DNA of 61,040 nucleotides from a virus: positions 1 through 61,040 of the IMG/VR virus record IMGVR_UViG_3300033153_003434; one strand, written 5' to 3'. Under the pieces are notes generated by a model. The model was not told the DNA's origin and did not search any database. It worked only from the letters and a program-made list of their open reading frames with translations. Position numbers and translations under genes: made by a program. Of the stretch, positions 19,009-28,744 are shown in pieces (position 1 is the first letter of the stretch; the number at the start of each line of letters is the position of its first letter).

Positions 19009-19338
19009 GTGAATATAGAACTATCAAGAAACTTAAGCATTTTGTGGAACGAACTAAAGATTAAGAAAGAAGATTGTTCCGATACAGAAAAAGAAATTAA
19101 AAAACACTTAAAGAAACTTAAAACTTTCAAAGAAGTATATGTTGAAAGAGTTAGTGATAAAAAATTACAATTAATATTCGCCAATGATGAAGATTTATTT
19201 GGTACTAATTATAAAATAGATTTAAATAACAACCATATAATAAAAAGTAGATATGGTTTTATTGTTATGGAATATGATTGGAAAGGTAAGTTACCAAAAT
19301 TAATAGAAAAGATAGTTATAATGGAAAGTGAAGAATAA
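19009..19338 (+). CDS. Small charged protein of unknown function (109 aa), GTG start
   Basis: This starts with GTG at 19009, preceded by TTAGGATAA; no in-frame ATG gives a comparable start. The product has a lysine/glutamate-rich helical first half (ELKIKKEDCSDTEKEIKKHL) and a strand-rich second half (LIFANDEDLFGTNYKIDL, GFIVMEYDWKGKL). No family is recognised. It lies between the terminase operon and the first sheath gene with short spacers on both sides. Confidence 0.6.
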   Translation: MNIELSRNLSILWNELKIKKEDCSDTEKEIKKHLKKLKTFKEVYVERVSDKKLQLIFANDEDLFGTNYKIDLNNNHIIKSRYGFIVMEYDWKGKLPKLIEKIVIMESEE

Positions 19339-19351
19339 TATAGGATAAATA

Positions 19352-21715
19352 ATGGGATTAGAACAAAGACCAGGAATTACAATAACGGAAAATTTGATAT
19401 CATCTGTGGATGACACAAATCCTTACATACCAACAGTAGCTTTTTTATCTGCTGAAAGGGGTGTGGGTAATAAAAATACTACTGTAACAGACCAAGTAGA
19501 TTTTATTAACAAATTTGGATATCCTACTGAATATAATTATAAAACTTGGTATAATATATATGAATATTTAAGATATACTAACTATATAAACGTTATGCGT
19601 GTTGTTGACGCTGACACCTATCAAAATTATGGTATAGAATTTGGAATGTACTTTGATGGGGATAGCAACTTGCAAGTTTTAAATCGTGTGGAATTAACAA
19701 ATTATTATAATGACGATATAGCAATTAACACATTACAAAATTATACAATTGATAATGCACATACAGAATATACAGTTATAAACAGAGAAGCTACACAAAC
19801 ACAAGATATAGCAGTAAGTTTTTGTACGACAGAAGATGAATATGATAGTTCTATTACAACAGAAAATGATATTATACTAATTGAAGATGTTTGGGATGAT
19901 ATACCAACACAACTTCTAAGTGGAATGGAACTCCACCAAGTATACATATTAAATACCGATGGTACATATACTATTAAAGCAATCTCATATTTAACAGATG
20001 AAGACATACAAGAAGTATTAACAGTTGAAGATGTAAGTGGTAATTATTTAACACAAATAAAAATAACTAATAATAGTGAATTGTGGGATGGTGGAAGTTT
20101 TGCACATACTTCATTATATTTTAGAGATACTAAAAAAAGCGAATTAAATAACGAACCATTTGGTATTAGTGGTGTTTATGGTTCTAGTGGTATACCAGTT
20201 GGTGATGATGCTGAAAGTGGGGATACTGATATTTATATAGTATTAACTGAAAATGTATCACTATACGATACTACAGGAAAAGTGATATTTTATGATAAAG
20301 ATGTTGATATTACAGCAACGAGTGTGGCACAAGGTTATTTAAAATCCGAAGAATTATATATTACTATAACAGGTGGCGATTTAAGTTATGCTGATAGTGC
20401 CGACACATACGAATATGTTGCTAATGGTGGTACCAGTGGGTTGGGTTATCCTACATGTACAAGAATCGTATACGATAGTAAAATACAAAATAGTACCGAT
20501 ATTAAAACATATAGACAACTTGTACAAGATGTAGACTTTAATAAGAATTTTATTTTCTTGGTGTTTAAAAAGTATTCTGGTAAGTTTTCTTTAATGGAAG
20601 TATATGAAGTTGCCAAAGAAAGAGATACATCAATACACGCTATGTATAAACGAAATTATTGTGAAGATGTCATTAATCAAAATTCAAAATATGTTTATTT
20701 TGTTAAAACACCAGATTATATATATTTAGATACGGTAACAAGTAACAACTCCATAACAGAATTAGTATTAGAAGCAGATAACGATACTACTGATTTTACA
20801 GATTTAAATACATATTCAACTTTTGAAACCGCTACGAATTTCTATAGAAACACTGATAATATTTCTTTTAAGTATCTATTAGGAATAGAACTTAATGATG
20901 GTACAAATAATAATATGAACTTAGCACCTTTAATTGCAAACGATAGAAAAGATTGTATCGCAATTTTAAGTCCTTGGAATGAAAATGATTATCTTTCTAC
21001 CTATAATACAATGACATCAACTATTCTACACGATTTTGGTATTAAATACAATCCTATATATGTTGCCGAAAATAACACATACACAATTGTTTATGATAAT
21101 ATGAAAATGATTTATTCTGAATTTTTAGAAGAATTTATATGGGTACCTACAATTGGTGATGTTGCTGGTATATATGTGGTGGAAGATACCGTGAGTGTTT
21201 ATTCTGCTTGTGCTGGGTACAGAACACAACCAATTAAGAATGTATTAAAAATGTTACATACCGATGTATCAGATGATAATAGAGATTTATTAAGTTATAA
21301 CAGTATAAACCACATAATTAAAAATTATGAAAATAATGAATTCTATCTATATGATATTTTGATGTATCATGATAAAGATGTTCTTACAAAAAGATTAAAC
21401 ATTAGACGAACAATAAATGAATTTAAATACAGATTAAGATTATTATTAAAACCATACATATACGAATTCAATAGCTATAATTTAAGACAAGAAGTTTCTA
21501 CAAGTATAAACACTACAATTTTAAATATGATAGATGCTGGGGCTTTATACGATGGTTATGCTATATGTGATGGTTCAAATAATTCACCAAACACTATAAA
21601 TCAGAATGAATTACATATACAGATAGCATTACAGCCTACACAGGTTATAAGGCAAATTCATATTGAAATAAATATTGAAAAACAAACGCTTAATATTAGC
21701 GAAGCGGAGTTATAA
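19352..21715 (+). CDS. Tail sheath paralogue 1 (787 aa)
   Basis: This is a contractile tail sheath family protein (T4 gp18 type), which polymerises around the tube and shortens on infection. Residues 1-90 hold the conserved pattern PGITITEN ... FGYPTEYNYKTWYNIYEYL ... INVMRVV shared with the genes at 23238, 31475 and 34057. The C-terminal 250 residues have the sheath core (AGYRTQPIKN, NHIIKNYENNEFYLYDIL, RTINEFKYRLRLLLKPY, LQPTQVIRQIHIEINI). A large variable insertion fills residues 100-430. The length exceeds T4 gp18 (659 aa). It is the most divergent of the long copies, so it may form a different part of the tail. Confidence 0.85.
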   Translation: MGLEQRPGITITENLISSVDDTNPYIPTVAFLSAERGVGNKNTTVTDQVDFINKFGYPTEYNYKTWYNIYEYLRYTNYINVMRVVDADTYQNYGIEFGMYFDGDSNLQVLNRVELTNYYNDDIAINTLQNYTIDNAHTEYTVINREATQTQDIAVSFCTTEDEYDSSITTENDIILIEDVWDDIPTQLLSGMELHQVYILNTDGTYTIKAISYLTDEDIQEVLTVEDVSGNYLTQIKITNNSELWDGGSFAHTSLYFRDTKKSELNNEPFGISGVYGSSGIPVGDDAESGDTDIYIVLTENVSLYDTTGKVIFYDKDVDITATSVAQGYLKSEELYITITGGDLSYADSADTYEYVANGGTSGLGYPTCTRIVYDSKIQNSTDIKTYRQLVQDVDFNKNFIFLVFKKYSGKFSLMEVYEVAKERDTSIHAMYKRNYCEDVINQNSKYVYFVKTPDYIYLDTVTSNNSITELVLEADNDTTDFTDLNTYSTFETATNFYRNTDNISFKYLLGIELNDGTNNNMNLAPLIANDRKDCIAILSPWNENDYLSTYNTMTSTILHDFGIKYNPIYVAENNTYTIVYDNMKMIYSEFLEEFIWVPTIGDVAGIYVVEDTVSVYSACAGYRTQPIKNVLKMLHTDVSDDNRDLLSYNSINHIIKNYENNEFYLYDILMYHDKDVLTKRLNIRRTINEFKYRLRLLLKPYIYEFNSYNLRQEVSTSINTTILNMIDAGALYDGYAICDGSNNSPNTINQNELHIQIALQPTQVIRQIHIEINIEKQTLNISEAEL

Positions 21716-21717
21716 TT

Positions 21718-21725
21718 TATAAATA
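21718..21725 (+). promoter_or_regulatory. TATAAATA late promoter
   Basis: An exact octamer lies 4 bases after the sheath 1 stop and 22 bases before ATG 21747; it probably drives 21747-23203. Confidence 0.6.
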
Positions 21726-21746
21726 ATAATATAAAAGGATTTTGAT

Positions 21747-21941
21747 ATGAGTTTAAAAGAGCAATATAAAATATTAAATGGTGATGAAGTCGAGCAAATT
21801 GATGAAGAATTACAAAGTTTTGGTTTTAGAGTTAATATAGTTGGTGATGCTGATGAATTATCACAAATTGAAAACTATTTAAAACAGGTTAAAGACAGAT
21901 TTAAGGGTATTCAACACATAAACATACATAAGATTATATAA
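21747..21941 (+). CDS. Small protein of unknown function (64 aa)
   Basis: The product is a compact acidic protein (MSLKEQYKILNGDEVEQIDE) with a predicted strand-helix pattern ending in GIQHINIHKII. AAAAGGAT precedes the ATG, a late promoter lies upstream, and its stop overlaps the next start by one base (TAATG). The overlap indicates translational coupling to the zinc-ribbon protein. No known family. Confidence 0.6.
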   Translation: MSLKEQYKILNGDEVEQIDEELQSFGFRVNIVGDADELSQIENYLKQVKDRFKGIQHINIHKII

Positions 21942-23203
21942 TGGGTGTATTAGATTATTTAAGAGGTAAAGGGGTTAATGTTAAAACAGAAGAACCCGAA
22001 GAAGACGATAGAGATTATACAGCAGTTAATCTTCCTGATGATATTCGTGATGAATTAGATTTAATCATGGCTGAGCTAAAAGAAAAATCTGAAAGGTCAG
22101 AAGCCGAAAAGAAAACTAATACTGTAACTACGACAACGAATTCAAAGGATGATGAATACAACGAAAAATCACACTTTCCTACAAAAGAATATGATGTTGA
22201 TTTTGTAGATTGCCCTAAATGTAAAAAAGAGAAAACTATAACACTGCACATAAATAAAGAAACTGGTTTAATCAATGACGATGAATTTGGTTATAATAAA
22301 GAATGTTATAGTTGTAATTACTCACTATCAGATGTTGAAGTTGATGGTTTTAATGACATATTACAAGAAATAAAAGATGACGAAGTAGGCGATTTTTTCG
22401 ATAATAAGAATCAAGAAACTTTATTTAATGACGATGAAGAAGAAGAAGTGGAAGAAGGTGGTTCTAAATCTGATGTTGACGATGAAGATTTTGATAATGT
22501 CGGAATGATTACATGTCCTTACTGCGATACTAAGTATTCAGTATTAGTATATAAAAATCAAGATGATACTATTATACCTGGTGCTTATAATTGTGATAAT
22601 TGTGGGGAGTATGTAGACCCTGATTATATGGATGATTTTAATTTATCAGTTAGAAAAAATAAAGAAGCAGCAAAAACTAATAAGACACAAAGAAACCATA
22701 ACAATGCTAACACTATACAAACATACGATTATAAATGTCCAAAGTGTAATGAATATGCTATTACAGGCACTATAGAAACCATAAACGGAGTTACTAAGGG
22801 TGTAGAGTATGAACGTTGTAAAAATTGTAATTATACATATGATAATGATAATAATGATAACAATGTTGATGATGCCGAAGAAAAGGTAGAAGAAAATGAT
22901 ATTTTAAAACCATATACATTTGTTAAAATACAAGAAACCAATTCAGCTATGCGAAACAATTATAAACAATATAATAATTCTGTAGGAATTGTTATGTCTG
23001 TTAGTGCTGATAAAAAAGAGTATAGATTATGGATATTAAAAGATGGTAAGATTAACAGCGCTGTTTCATGGTTTCCAAGAGAAAATTTAGTAAAAACACC
23101 ATTACAAGACAAAAAACGAGCACAAGACTTTGTAGATGCATATGGAAAATCAAATGCAGATAGTATAAGAAGAAAGGTTGGTAGAGATACAACATTTATA
23201 TAA
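21941..23203 (+). CDS. Triple zinc-ribbon protein with KOW-like C-terminus (420 aa)
   Basis: Three zinc ribbons are visible: CPKCKKE ... CYSCNYS (about residues 88-127), CPYCDTK ... CDNCGEY (190-226) and CPKCNEY ... CKNCNYT (265-303). Acidic linkers separate them (around 150-180 and 305-320). The C-terminal 100 residues (YTFVKIQETNSAMRNNYKQY, then VGIVMSV and LRLW-like strands) resemble the KOW/SH3-type modules of the 1437-residue protein. Zinc ribbons of this form bind DNA, RNA or proteins. It lies between two sheath genes under a late promoter, so a structural or late-regulatory role is possible; no precise function can be given. Confidence 0.7.
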   Translation: MGVLDYLRGKGVNVKTEEPEEDDRDYTAVNLPDDIRDELDLIMAELKEKSERSEAEKKTNTVTTTTNSKDDEYNEKSHFPTKEYDVDFVDCPKCKKEKTITLHINKETGLINDDEFGYNKECYSCNYSLSDVEVDGFNDILQEIKDDEVGDFFDNKNQETLFNDDEEEEVEEGGSKSDVDDEDFDNVGMITCPYCDTKYSVLVYKNQDDTIIPGAYNCDNCGEYVDPDYMDDFNLSVRKNKEAAKTNKTQRNHNNANTIQTYDYKCPKCNEYAITGTIETINGVTKGVEYERCKNCNYTYDNDNNDNNVDDAEEKVEENDILKPYTFVKIQETNSAMRNNYKQYNNSVGIVMSVSADKKEYRLWILKDGKINSAVSWFPRENLVKTPLQDKKRAQDFVDAYGKSNADSIRRKVGRDTTFI

Positions 23204-23206
23204 ATA
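23199..23206 (+). promoter_or_regulatory. TATAAATA late promoter
   Basis: An exact octamer overlaps the stop codon of the zinc-ribbon gene, 32 bases before ATG 23238 of sheath paralogue 2. Confidence 0.6.
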
Positions 23207-23237
23207 ACAATAACAAGATAATAATAGGAGTTAAAAT

Positions 23238-25541
23238 ATGACAACTAAACATTATGCACCAAGTATGACTTTTACAGAAAGTGAAGTAAGACTTCCTACA
23301 AGAGGTACTGTCGGTGTAACTAAAACAGGTATGTTACTTCCTGCAAGTAAAGGACCTGGTAATATTCCAATTAATATAAGAAGCGAAAGTGAATTATATG
23401 AAACTTTTGGATATCCAACGGAATATAATTATAAAGATTGGTTTAATGCTGCGGGATACTTAAAATATGCGAGTGAATTGTATGTTATAAGACCTGTAAA
23501 TACTGATTGGACTACTGCGGGTATCGCAATTAAGAATGATGGCGGAACAATAACAATTGAAGAAGGCGATAGAGCTGGTTTATACAACGAAGACAAAGCG
23601 GAATACACATTAGATAATTTAGGCACTACTATAACAGCAACAGATTACTTAATAGAATTTAATGCAAAATCTATAACAACAAGTGACGAAATTGCGGTTG
23701 CGGTGGTATCTAAAGATGATGTTAGCTCTTCTGACCTTTATTGGGGGGCACCAATATTTACAGAAACAGCAACTTATATAAATCAATTATATAATGAGGC
23801 TGATGGTGTAGAAACAATAGATGTAACTTTAGTTGCGGCTACAGCAACAACAGCGGCTTATTACACAGCAACAATCGGTGGAGTTGCTACTACTACAATT
23901 ACACATGGTTATACAGTTGTAGAAGCGGTTACAGGTGATGTATATGCTTTAGACACAAATGATTCTAGTGGTCCTGGCGACGCAACATTTGTAGACACAT
24001 CTAGGGCAGTAGTAGCTGGTACTAGCGGTACTATCGTATATGTAGAAGATGGTGTTAATAATAAATTTGGGTATTTATCAGATTTAGTGGAAGGTGCTTG
24101 TACTCTTACAGCGGTAGCAGATGGAAACGATATTGAATACCAACCACCTTTTAATAGTGTATTAACAGCGAAAAACGTAACATTGGGTATTACAGACTAT
24201 GTAGTGCCACAATACTTAGGAAGTTCACTTTATGGAACTGACAAGCTTCCTGTAAGTTTCTCAGACGTTATAAAACCAAAACCTGATTTCCTAAGATTAG
24301 AACTTGGTGTTGTAGTTCTTAAAAAAGACACCCAAGGATATTGGCAACTTGCTGAAACATTTGTAGGTAGTTGGGATGCATCTGCAAAAACTACAAGTGG
24401 TTTATCAAAACATATTAAAAGTGTGATTAATAGAGATAGTAAGTATGTTTATTGCCATGCTATTGATTATAACTCATATACAGGTTACGATTATGATTTC
24501 ACTACAAAGGATTTCTCAGTTAGAGATATGATTTTAAACGATAACGATGCAGCAGAATATTCAGCACCTTGGTCGGGCTCGACTGAGTGGAACGGTACTA
24601 ATATGTCTTCAATAGCAACTGGTGCTCTTGGTACAACTGTATTAGAAACATCAGCAGAAATATTTGGATTAAATGGTTTAATGAACCCTGATATACTTCT
24701 TGGTTTTAACAATGGTAGAATAGCAGGTTACTTAGACACAATGCCGATTATCGCAGAACAAACAGGAATGAGTGTTTCGCTTGTTTCACTTTGGAATAAT
24801 GAAAGCGCTGTTGGTGGTACCGAAGAATCATTAAACTTCTCGGTGATTAACACACTTGGTAACGACAGAGACGATACATCAATTGGGGCTTTAACAGAAT
24901 TTAATTCATATACAATGTCATTTGGTCAGATGAAATATTTCTATGATAAATATAATGATAAGTATAGATGGATTCCTATTGTAGGTGATATGGCAGGTAT
25001 GCTAACAAGAAATGATACTATAAATGGACCGCAATCTGCTATGGCAGGTTACAGAAGAGGTGAATGGAACAACTTCGCCAAACTATTCACAAAAGGTACA
25101 TATGACCAAGATGAACTTAGTAAGAATGGTATTAACCAAATAATTTATGATTATACAGATGATAATTGGATTCTGTTTGAATTTATGACAAACACACAAC
25201 AAGACCTTATTGTTAAGGAAGCCAATGTTAGAAGAATGATAATTTATATTAAACAGTTCTTGAAAAATGTTCTTAAAGGAAATTACTTTGAGTTCAATAA
25301 TAGAGACACCAGAGATATAACACTTTATAGAATTCAATACTTATTTGAAGAATTAAAGAAAAATGGTGGATTGTACGATTACCTATTAACATGTGATGAA
25401 ACTAATAACACTTCTGAAAGAATCAACAACAACGAATTCGTTCTTGATGTTAGACTTCAACCAAACAGAGTTATTAAACACATCATCGTTAACATTGTTA
25501 ATTACGATATGGGTATTTCAATCCAAGAGTTAAGCGAGTGA
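23238..25541 (+). CDS. Tail sheath paralogue 2 (767 aa)
   Basis: This is a contractile tail sheath protein of the gp18 family. The N-terminal signature is FGYPTEYNYKDWFNAAGYL followed by LYVIRPVN. The conserved C-terminal core includes GDMAGMLTRNDTINGPQSAM, AGYRRGEWNNFAKLF, NVRRMIIYIKQFLKNVLKGN, NNRDTRDITLYRIQYLFEEL and LQPNRVIKHIIVNIVNYDMG. These blocks are nearly shared with the gene at 34057, so these two are recent paralogues. Residues 150-350 are a variable exposed region. It has its own late promoter and a good AGGAG ribosome binding site. A homing endonuclease gene begins right after its stop. Confidence 0.9.
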   Translation: MTTKHYAPSMTFTESEVRLPTRGTVGVTKTGMLLPASKGPGNIPINIRSESELYETFGYPTEYNYKDWFNAAGYLKYASELYVIRPVNTDWTTAGIAIKNDGGTITIEEGDRAGLYNEDKAEYTLDNLGTTITATDYLIEFNAKSITTSDEIAVAVVSKDDVSSSDLYWGAPIFTETATYINQLYNEADGVETIDVTLVAATATTAAYYTATIGGVATTTITHGYTVVEAVTGDVYALDTNDSSGPGDATFVDTSRAVVAGTSGTIVYVEDGVNNKFGYLSDLVEGACTLTAVADGNDIEYQPPFNSVLTAKNVTLGITDYVVPQYLGSSLYGTDKLPVSFSDVIKPKPDFLRLELGVVVLKKDTQGYWQLAETFVGSWDASAKTTSGLSKHIKSVINRDSKYVYCHAIDYNSYTGYDYDFTTKDFSVRDMILNDNDAAEYSAPWSGSTEWNGTNMSSIATGALGTTVLETSAEIFGLNGLMNPDILLGFNNGRIAGYLDTMPIIAEQTGMSVSLVSLWNNESAVGGTEESLNFSVINTLGNDRDDTSIGALTEFNSYTMSFGQMKYFYDKYNDKYRWIPIVGDMAGMLTRNDTINGPQSAMAGYRRGEWNNFAKLFTKGTYDQDELSKNGINQIIYDYTDDNWILFEFMTNTQQDLIVKEANVRRMIIYIKQFLKNVLKGNYFEFNNRDTRDITLYRIQYLFEELKKNGGLYDYLLTCDETNNTSERINNNEFVLDVRLQPNRVIKHIIVNIVNYDMGISIQELSE

Positions 25542-25543
25542 TA

Positions 25544-26266
25544 ATGATTTTCGATAAAAAATGTAAAATATGTGGTAGTTCTTTTTCTTCTGATAAAAGG
25601 GCTACCGCTTATTGTTCGGAAAACTGCAAGACAGTATTTTATAATAATAGATTAAAGAAAACCAAAGAAACAAATCTTAAAAAATATGGATGTGAAAATC
25701 CTTATCAAAATGAAGAAATAAAGAAAAAATGTAGAAAAATTAAAAAAGAAAGATATGGCGATGAACATTTTGTAAATGTTAAAAAACGACAACAGACAAA
25801 TCTTAAAAAATATGGGGTTAGTAGTTATTCCAAAACTAAAGAATATAAAAATAAATGTATTAAAACAAGTTTGGAAAAATACGGAACTGAATATCCAATG
25901 CAATCAAAAGATATAAATAAAAAATCTATGGTCAATGCTTGTAATTTTAAAGAATATATATTACCAAGCGGTAAAATTGTAAAAATTCAAGGTTATGAGA
26001 ATAAAGCATTAGATGAATTATTTAAAAATGGATATAAAGAAGAAGACGTTTTAATGGATAGATTAGATGTCCCAAAAATAAGATACACCGATAAAAACGG
26101 AAAAAGACGATTATACTATCCCGACATATACATAAAAAGTGAAAATAAAATTATAGAAGTTAAAAGCGAATATACATATAATTATAATTTAAATACGAAT
26201 TTATTAAAAGAAAAAGCATGTATTAATAACGGATTCAACTTTGAATTTAAAATATATTATAAATAA
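25544..26266 (+). CDS. Free-standing homing endonuclease, zinc finger + NUMOD-like repeats + PD-(D/E)XK
   Basis: The start is ATG 25544 (MIFDKKCKICGSS); an earlier in-frame GTG at 25538 would overlap the sheath stop. Residues 5-32 form a C4 zinc finger (CKICGSS ... CSENC). Residues 40-130 hold repeats of the type NLKKYGxxxPYQNEEIKKK found as DNA-binding modules in phage endonucleases. The C-terminal nuclease has the PD-(D/E)XK pattern YYPDIYIKSENKIIEVKSEY. It is homologous over most of its length to 30558-31478. Such genes copy themselves into alleles lacking them. It ends just before a strong terminator and has no convincing ribosome binding site. Confidence 0.8.
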   Translation: MIFDKKCKICGSSFSSDKRATAYCSENCKTVFYNNRLKKTKETNLKKYGCENPYQNEEIKKKCRKIKKERYGDEHFVNVKKRQQTNLKKYGVSSYSKTKEYKNKCIKTSLEKYGTEYPMQSKDINKKSMVNACNFKEYILPSGKIVKIQGYENKALDELFKNGYKEEDVLMDRLDVPKIRYTDKNGKRRLYYPDIYIKSENKIIEVKSEYTYNYNLNTNLLKEKACINNGFNFEFKIYYK

Positions 26267-26295
26267 AGACGGATGAAAACCATAACATAGACGAG

Positions 26296-26327
26296 AAAAA
26301 CCCCAAGCATAATAGTTTGGGGTTTTT
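26296..26327. terminator. Bidirectional intrinsic terminator
   Basis: The stem AAAAACCCCAA pairs with TTTGGGGTTTTT across a 9-base loop, with A-runs on one side and T-runs on the other. It can stop the plus-strand sheath/endonuclease transcript and, from the other side, the minus-strand island that ends at 26341. Confidence 0.85.
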
Positions 26328-26340
26328 CTTTTCTTTTTCT

Positions 26341-27093
26341 TTATCTACTAAATAAACTTTTCTTTTTTATTGGTTCCCCACGTTCATCGGCTCTTGTAGG
26401 CATACCATAATTTTCAGCATACTTAATACATAATGTACCGATTTTTCGCATTTCGTTTTTTGCATTTTCATCATCAAGATTGTAAATATTCTTTTTCAAC
26501 CTATTAAGATGTTCTTCTATATCAATAGCAATTTGTGGAAATGAGCATATATCTTTACCCCATTTATTATCCTGATATTCTCTTTCTTTATCAAATGCAT
26601 CATAAATATCTTTTCTATCCATATTGATACCATTTACTAATTCATAAATTTTGGCTTCATTAAGATAAACATCTACCCAAGAAAAATCAGCTGTCCATTC
26701 TTTACCACTTCTTTTTTTCCATATATTAATAGATTCTTCAATATATGCCAATGCTTCTTCTTCCATCATACCATTAATTTTAATAAGTTGGTCTATTACC
26801 ACATCTTGTTTGCCGTTATTACGAGCCATATAGGTGTGTTTTACCCTATGACAATCAGCACAAATAGGAATAACCCCTGTAAGTGTTACCTTTCTTTTCC
26901 TTTCATTAAAATCCCATATTTCGTGGCATTCAGAATGTTCATCATTTTTACCACAATTAGCACAAGTGTTGTTGGAATCTCTTTGTGATTTTCTTTTCAC
27001 GATGCCCCAATCTCTTTTAGATAGTCTTTTCAACAAACTACCATTATTTATGCTTTGTGGTATTAATTCGATTGTTAATCTTAAATCGTTCAT
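26341..27093 (-). CDS. HNH nuclease fused to MazG-like pyrophosphohydrolase domain
   Basis: This is a 250-residue protein, last gene of the minus-strand island. Residues about 43-85 form an HNH zinc site: CANCGKNDEHSECHEIWDF, then VIPICADCHRVKH. The C-terminal 85 residues read EREYQDNKWGKD, IDIEEHLNRLKK and a helical ending with YAENYGMPTRADERGEP, the pattern of all-alpha NTP pyrophosphatase (MazG-like) domains in phages. The combination of a nuclease and a nucleotide-hydrolysing domain is unusual. The start overlaps the preceding gene by one base (TAATG). A DNA-processing or anti-host role is inferred, not shown. Confidence 0.75.
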   Translation of the reverse strand: MNDLRLTIELIPQSINNGSLLKRLSKRDWGIVKRKSQRDSNNTCANCGKNDEHSECHEIWDFNERKRKVTLTGVIPICADCHRVKHTYMARNNGKQDVVIDQLIKINGMMEEEALAYIEESINIWKKRSGKEWTADFSWVDVYLNEAKIYELVNGINMDRKDIYDAFDKEREYQDNKWGKDICSFPQIAIDIEEHLNRLKKNIYNLDDENAKNEMRKIGTLCIKYAENYGMPTRADERGEPIKKKSLFSR

Positions 27094-27539
27094 TAAATCC
27101 CCCTTTTCATATTATCTAATATTCTTTGTAGAACTTCAATATTATCTTTAATGTTTTCAACATCAAAATGTTCTTCTTGTATTCTTCTTTTTTCTGACCA
27201 CATTTTTAAGTCACCCAAATTATAAAAAATTGGTATTCCGAGTTTATTTGCTAATTCTTCTTCTTGTGAAGCTCCATCACTCTCACCATTTTTAATTCTT
27301 AACACACAATCACACACAGGCAACCATTCAAAATCTAATTCTAACCACACCTTTCCAGGTTGTGGGTATATTTGGTCTTGCCAATGGTTTAATAGTGGTG
27401 TAAATGGTGCAAACCCTAAATTAATAAGGTCATCACTAACTTTTAACGATGTAAGTGCGTTTTCGAGCTTTTGTCTCCCATCCGTAATTTTACCACCATC
27501 TGTATACCCACTTGCAACGTATACTTTTAATTTCTTCAT
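27093..27539 (-). CDS. Nucleoside 2-deoxyribosyltransferase-like protein (DUF4406 type)
   Basis: The 148-residue product has VYVASGYTDGG at the start, GFAPFTPLLNHWQ in the middle, then LELDFEWLPVCDCVLRIKN and ESDGASQEEELANKLGIPI. These are the landmarks of the nucleoside 2-deoxyribosyltransferase-like fold, including the S-x-G-A-x-x-E active-site region. Family members exchange bases on deoxynucleosides or act on related nucleotides. The HNH-MazG-like neighbour also carries a nucleotide-acting domain, so this pair may modify or degrade nucleotides. Coupled by overlap to genes on both sides. Confidence 0.7.
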   Translation of the reverse strand: MKKLKVYVASGYTDGGKITDGRQKLENALTSLKVSDDLINLGFAPFTPLLNHWQDQIYPQPGKVWLELDFEWLPVCDCVLRIKNGESDGASQEEELANKLGIPIFYNLGDLKMWSEKRRIQEEHFDVENIKDNIEVLQRILDNMKRGI

Positions 27540-27934
27540 TGTAAATCCTCCTCTTCTTGATTTAACATATCACTACTATCTGAATCAGTAATGTTTAATA
27601 TTTTTGAATTTTTCCAACATTGTATTAAATTCTTTCCAATATTGATAAATCCATAAAATAGAAATTTTATAAACCTTGGTATTTGCATAGGTACATATCT
27701 AACTTGTTTAGCATAAGACATAATTATAATTATTTCTATTATTAATATTGGTGATGTCATTAACAACCCGCCAAAAAATACTTGTACCATATCATCAGGA
27801 TGTGCAATTTTAGGTCTTAACAAAAACCCCATAGCAAAAGAATGACAAATGACATATATTATTATCATACAAATTGCAAAAAACCTTGGATATATATTAT
27901 AAAACATTTTAATAAATTTAAATAATCTACTCAT
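27536..27934 (-). CDS. Small membrane protein (132 aa)
   Basis: Three hydrophobic segments are visible: FFAICMIIIYVICHSFAMGF, then around residues 45-70 (VFFGGLLMTSPILIIEIIII), and a weaker one near residue 88. The C-terminus is acidic (DSDSSDMLNQEEEDLQ). It overlaps both neighbours, so it is part of the island's translation unit. No motif indicates an enzymatic role; a membrane partner for the neighbouring membrane proteins is likely. Confidence 0.6.
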   Translation of the reverse strand: MSRLFKFIKMFYNIYPRFFAICMIIIYVICHSFAMGFLLRPKIAHPDDMVQVFFGGLLMTSPILIIEIIIIMSYAKQVRYVPMQIPRFIKFLFYGFINIGKNLIQCWKNSKILNITDSDSSDMLNQEEEDLQ

Positions 27935-28550
27935 TAATACTCCTTTCTTCTTTGTTTAAATAATAACTAATTTTTTCATTATCATTTTTGAAACCTTTTT
28001 TAAGTATCTTGTAATCATTGTATATAAATCTAATTCTTTTAGTTGTTTTACTGTAAATATTTTCTATTTTATACCAATATTTCTCATATATACTAGCCCA
28101 TATTCCTACGATTATGAATATACCTCCGCCAAACGAAATAATCCTCATACCATAACTTAACCATAACAATTCTAAGGACTCGGTATAAAAGATATGAGAT
28201 GTAAATAACATAAAAATATTACCAAATAGGAAAACAATTGTTAATATAAGTATAGGATAAAAAATATTGTCGTGGTCATAAGACAAATCTTCAAAAGTTG
28301 TTTCTTTCCACCATGTTTTAAACATTTTAAATATAGTTTTAAATTTAATTTTTAATAGTTTTCTAAATATTGGAAATATTAATATATGGTCAACAACTGT
28401 TAAAGCTATTCCAAAAAATATACTTATGATTATTAAACCTGGACCATCCCATTGGTGTGGTTCTAAGGTTAACACAAAAATCCAAGCTATTATACTCGCT
28501 TGTGCCATTGTTATTAAAAATAGTTTTAACGATTTCATTTTTTCCACCAT
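27927..28550 (-). CDS. Polytopic membrane protein (207 aa)
   Basis: The 207-residue product has about four transmembrane segments: residues 8-28 (LFLITMAQASIIAWIFVLTL), 35-58, 92-118 (FYPILILTIVFLFGNIFMLF) and 128-158. Charged loops and a basic C-terminus follow (KTTKRIRFIYNDYKILKKG). It overlaps the upstream small membrane protein gene by 16 bases. No family is recognised. With its neighbours it gives three successive membrane proteins in the island, which would suit superinfection exclusion or another envelope function. Confidence 0.6.
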   Translation of the reverse strand: MVEKMKSLKLFLITMAQASIIAWIFVLTLEPHQWDGPGLIIISIFFGIALTVVDHILIFPIFRKLLKIKFKTIFKMFKTWWKETTFEDLSYDHDNIFYPILILTIVFLFGNIFMLFTSHIFYTESLELLWLSYGMRIISFGGGIFIIVGIWASIYEKYWYKIENIYSKTTKRIRFIYNDYKILKKGFKNDNEKISYYLNKEERSINE

Positions 28551-28744
28551 CTTCTTAATTTTTTAAGTCTTTTCAATTCTATCTTTTCAAATATATTTAA
28601 ATAATTTTTTCTATCTTCAAATGCTTTGATAGTATCTTGAACAGATACATCTAATGCTTCGTCACCTTTTAAATCTAACCATCTAAACAATAGATATATA
28701 AATGATAAAACTATAAAATATATTAACCAATTATACCATTCCAT
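28535..28744 (-). CDS. Single-span membrane protein (69 aa)
   Basis: I place the start at ATG 28744 (MEWYNWLIYFIVLSFIYLLF), which overlaps the upstream stop by one base, instead of the longer frame from 28783. One strong N-terminal transmembrane helix is followed by a charged helical tail (EDRKNYLNIFEKIELKRLKK). It overlaps the next gene by 16 bases. Function unknown. Confidence 0.6.
   Translation of the reverse strand: MEWYNWLIYFIVLSFIYLLFRWLDLKGDEALDVSVQDTIKAFEDRKNYLNIFEKIELKRLKKLRRWWKK

Noticed and set aside
26258-26265. TATAAATA near the end of the endonuclease gene
   Set aside because: It lies in codons at the end of a gene and faces a strong terminator within 40 bases, with no plus-strand gene behind it.
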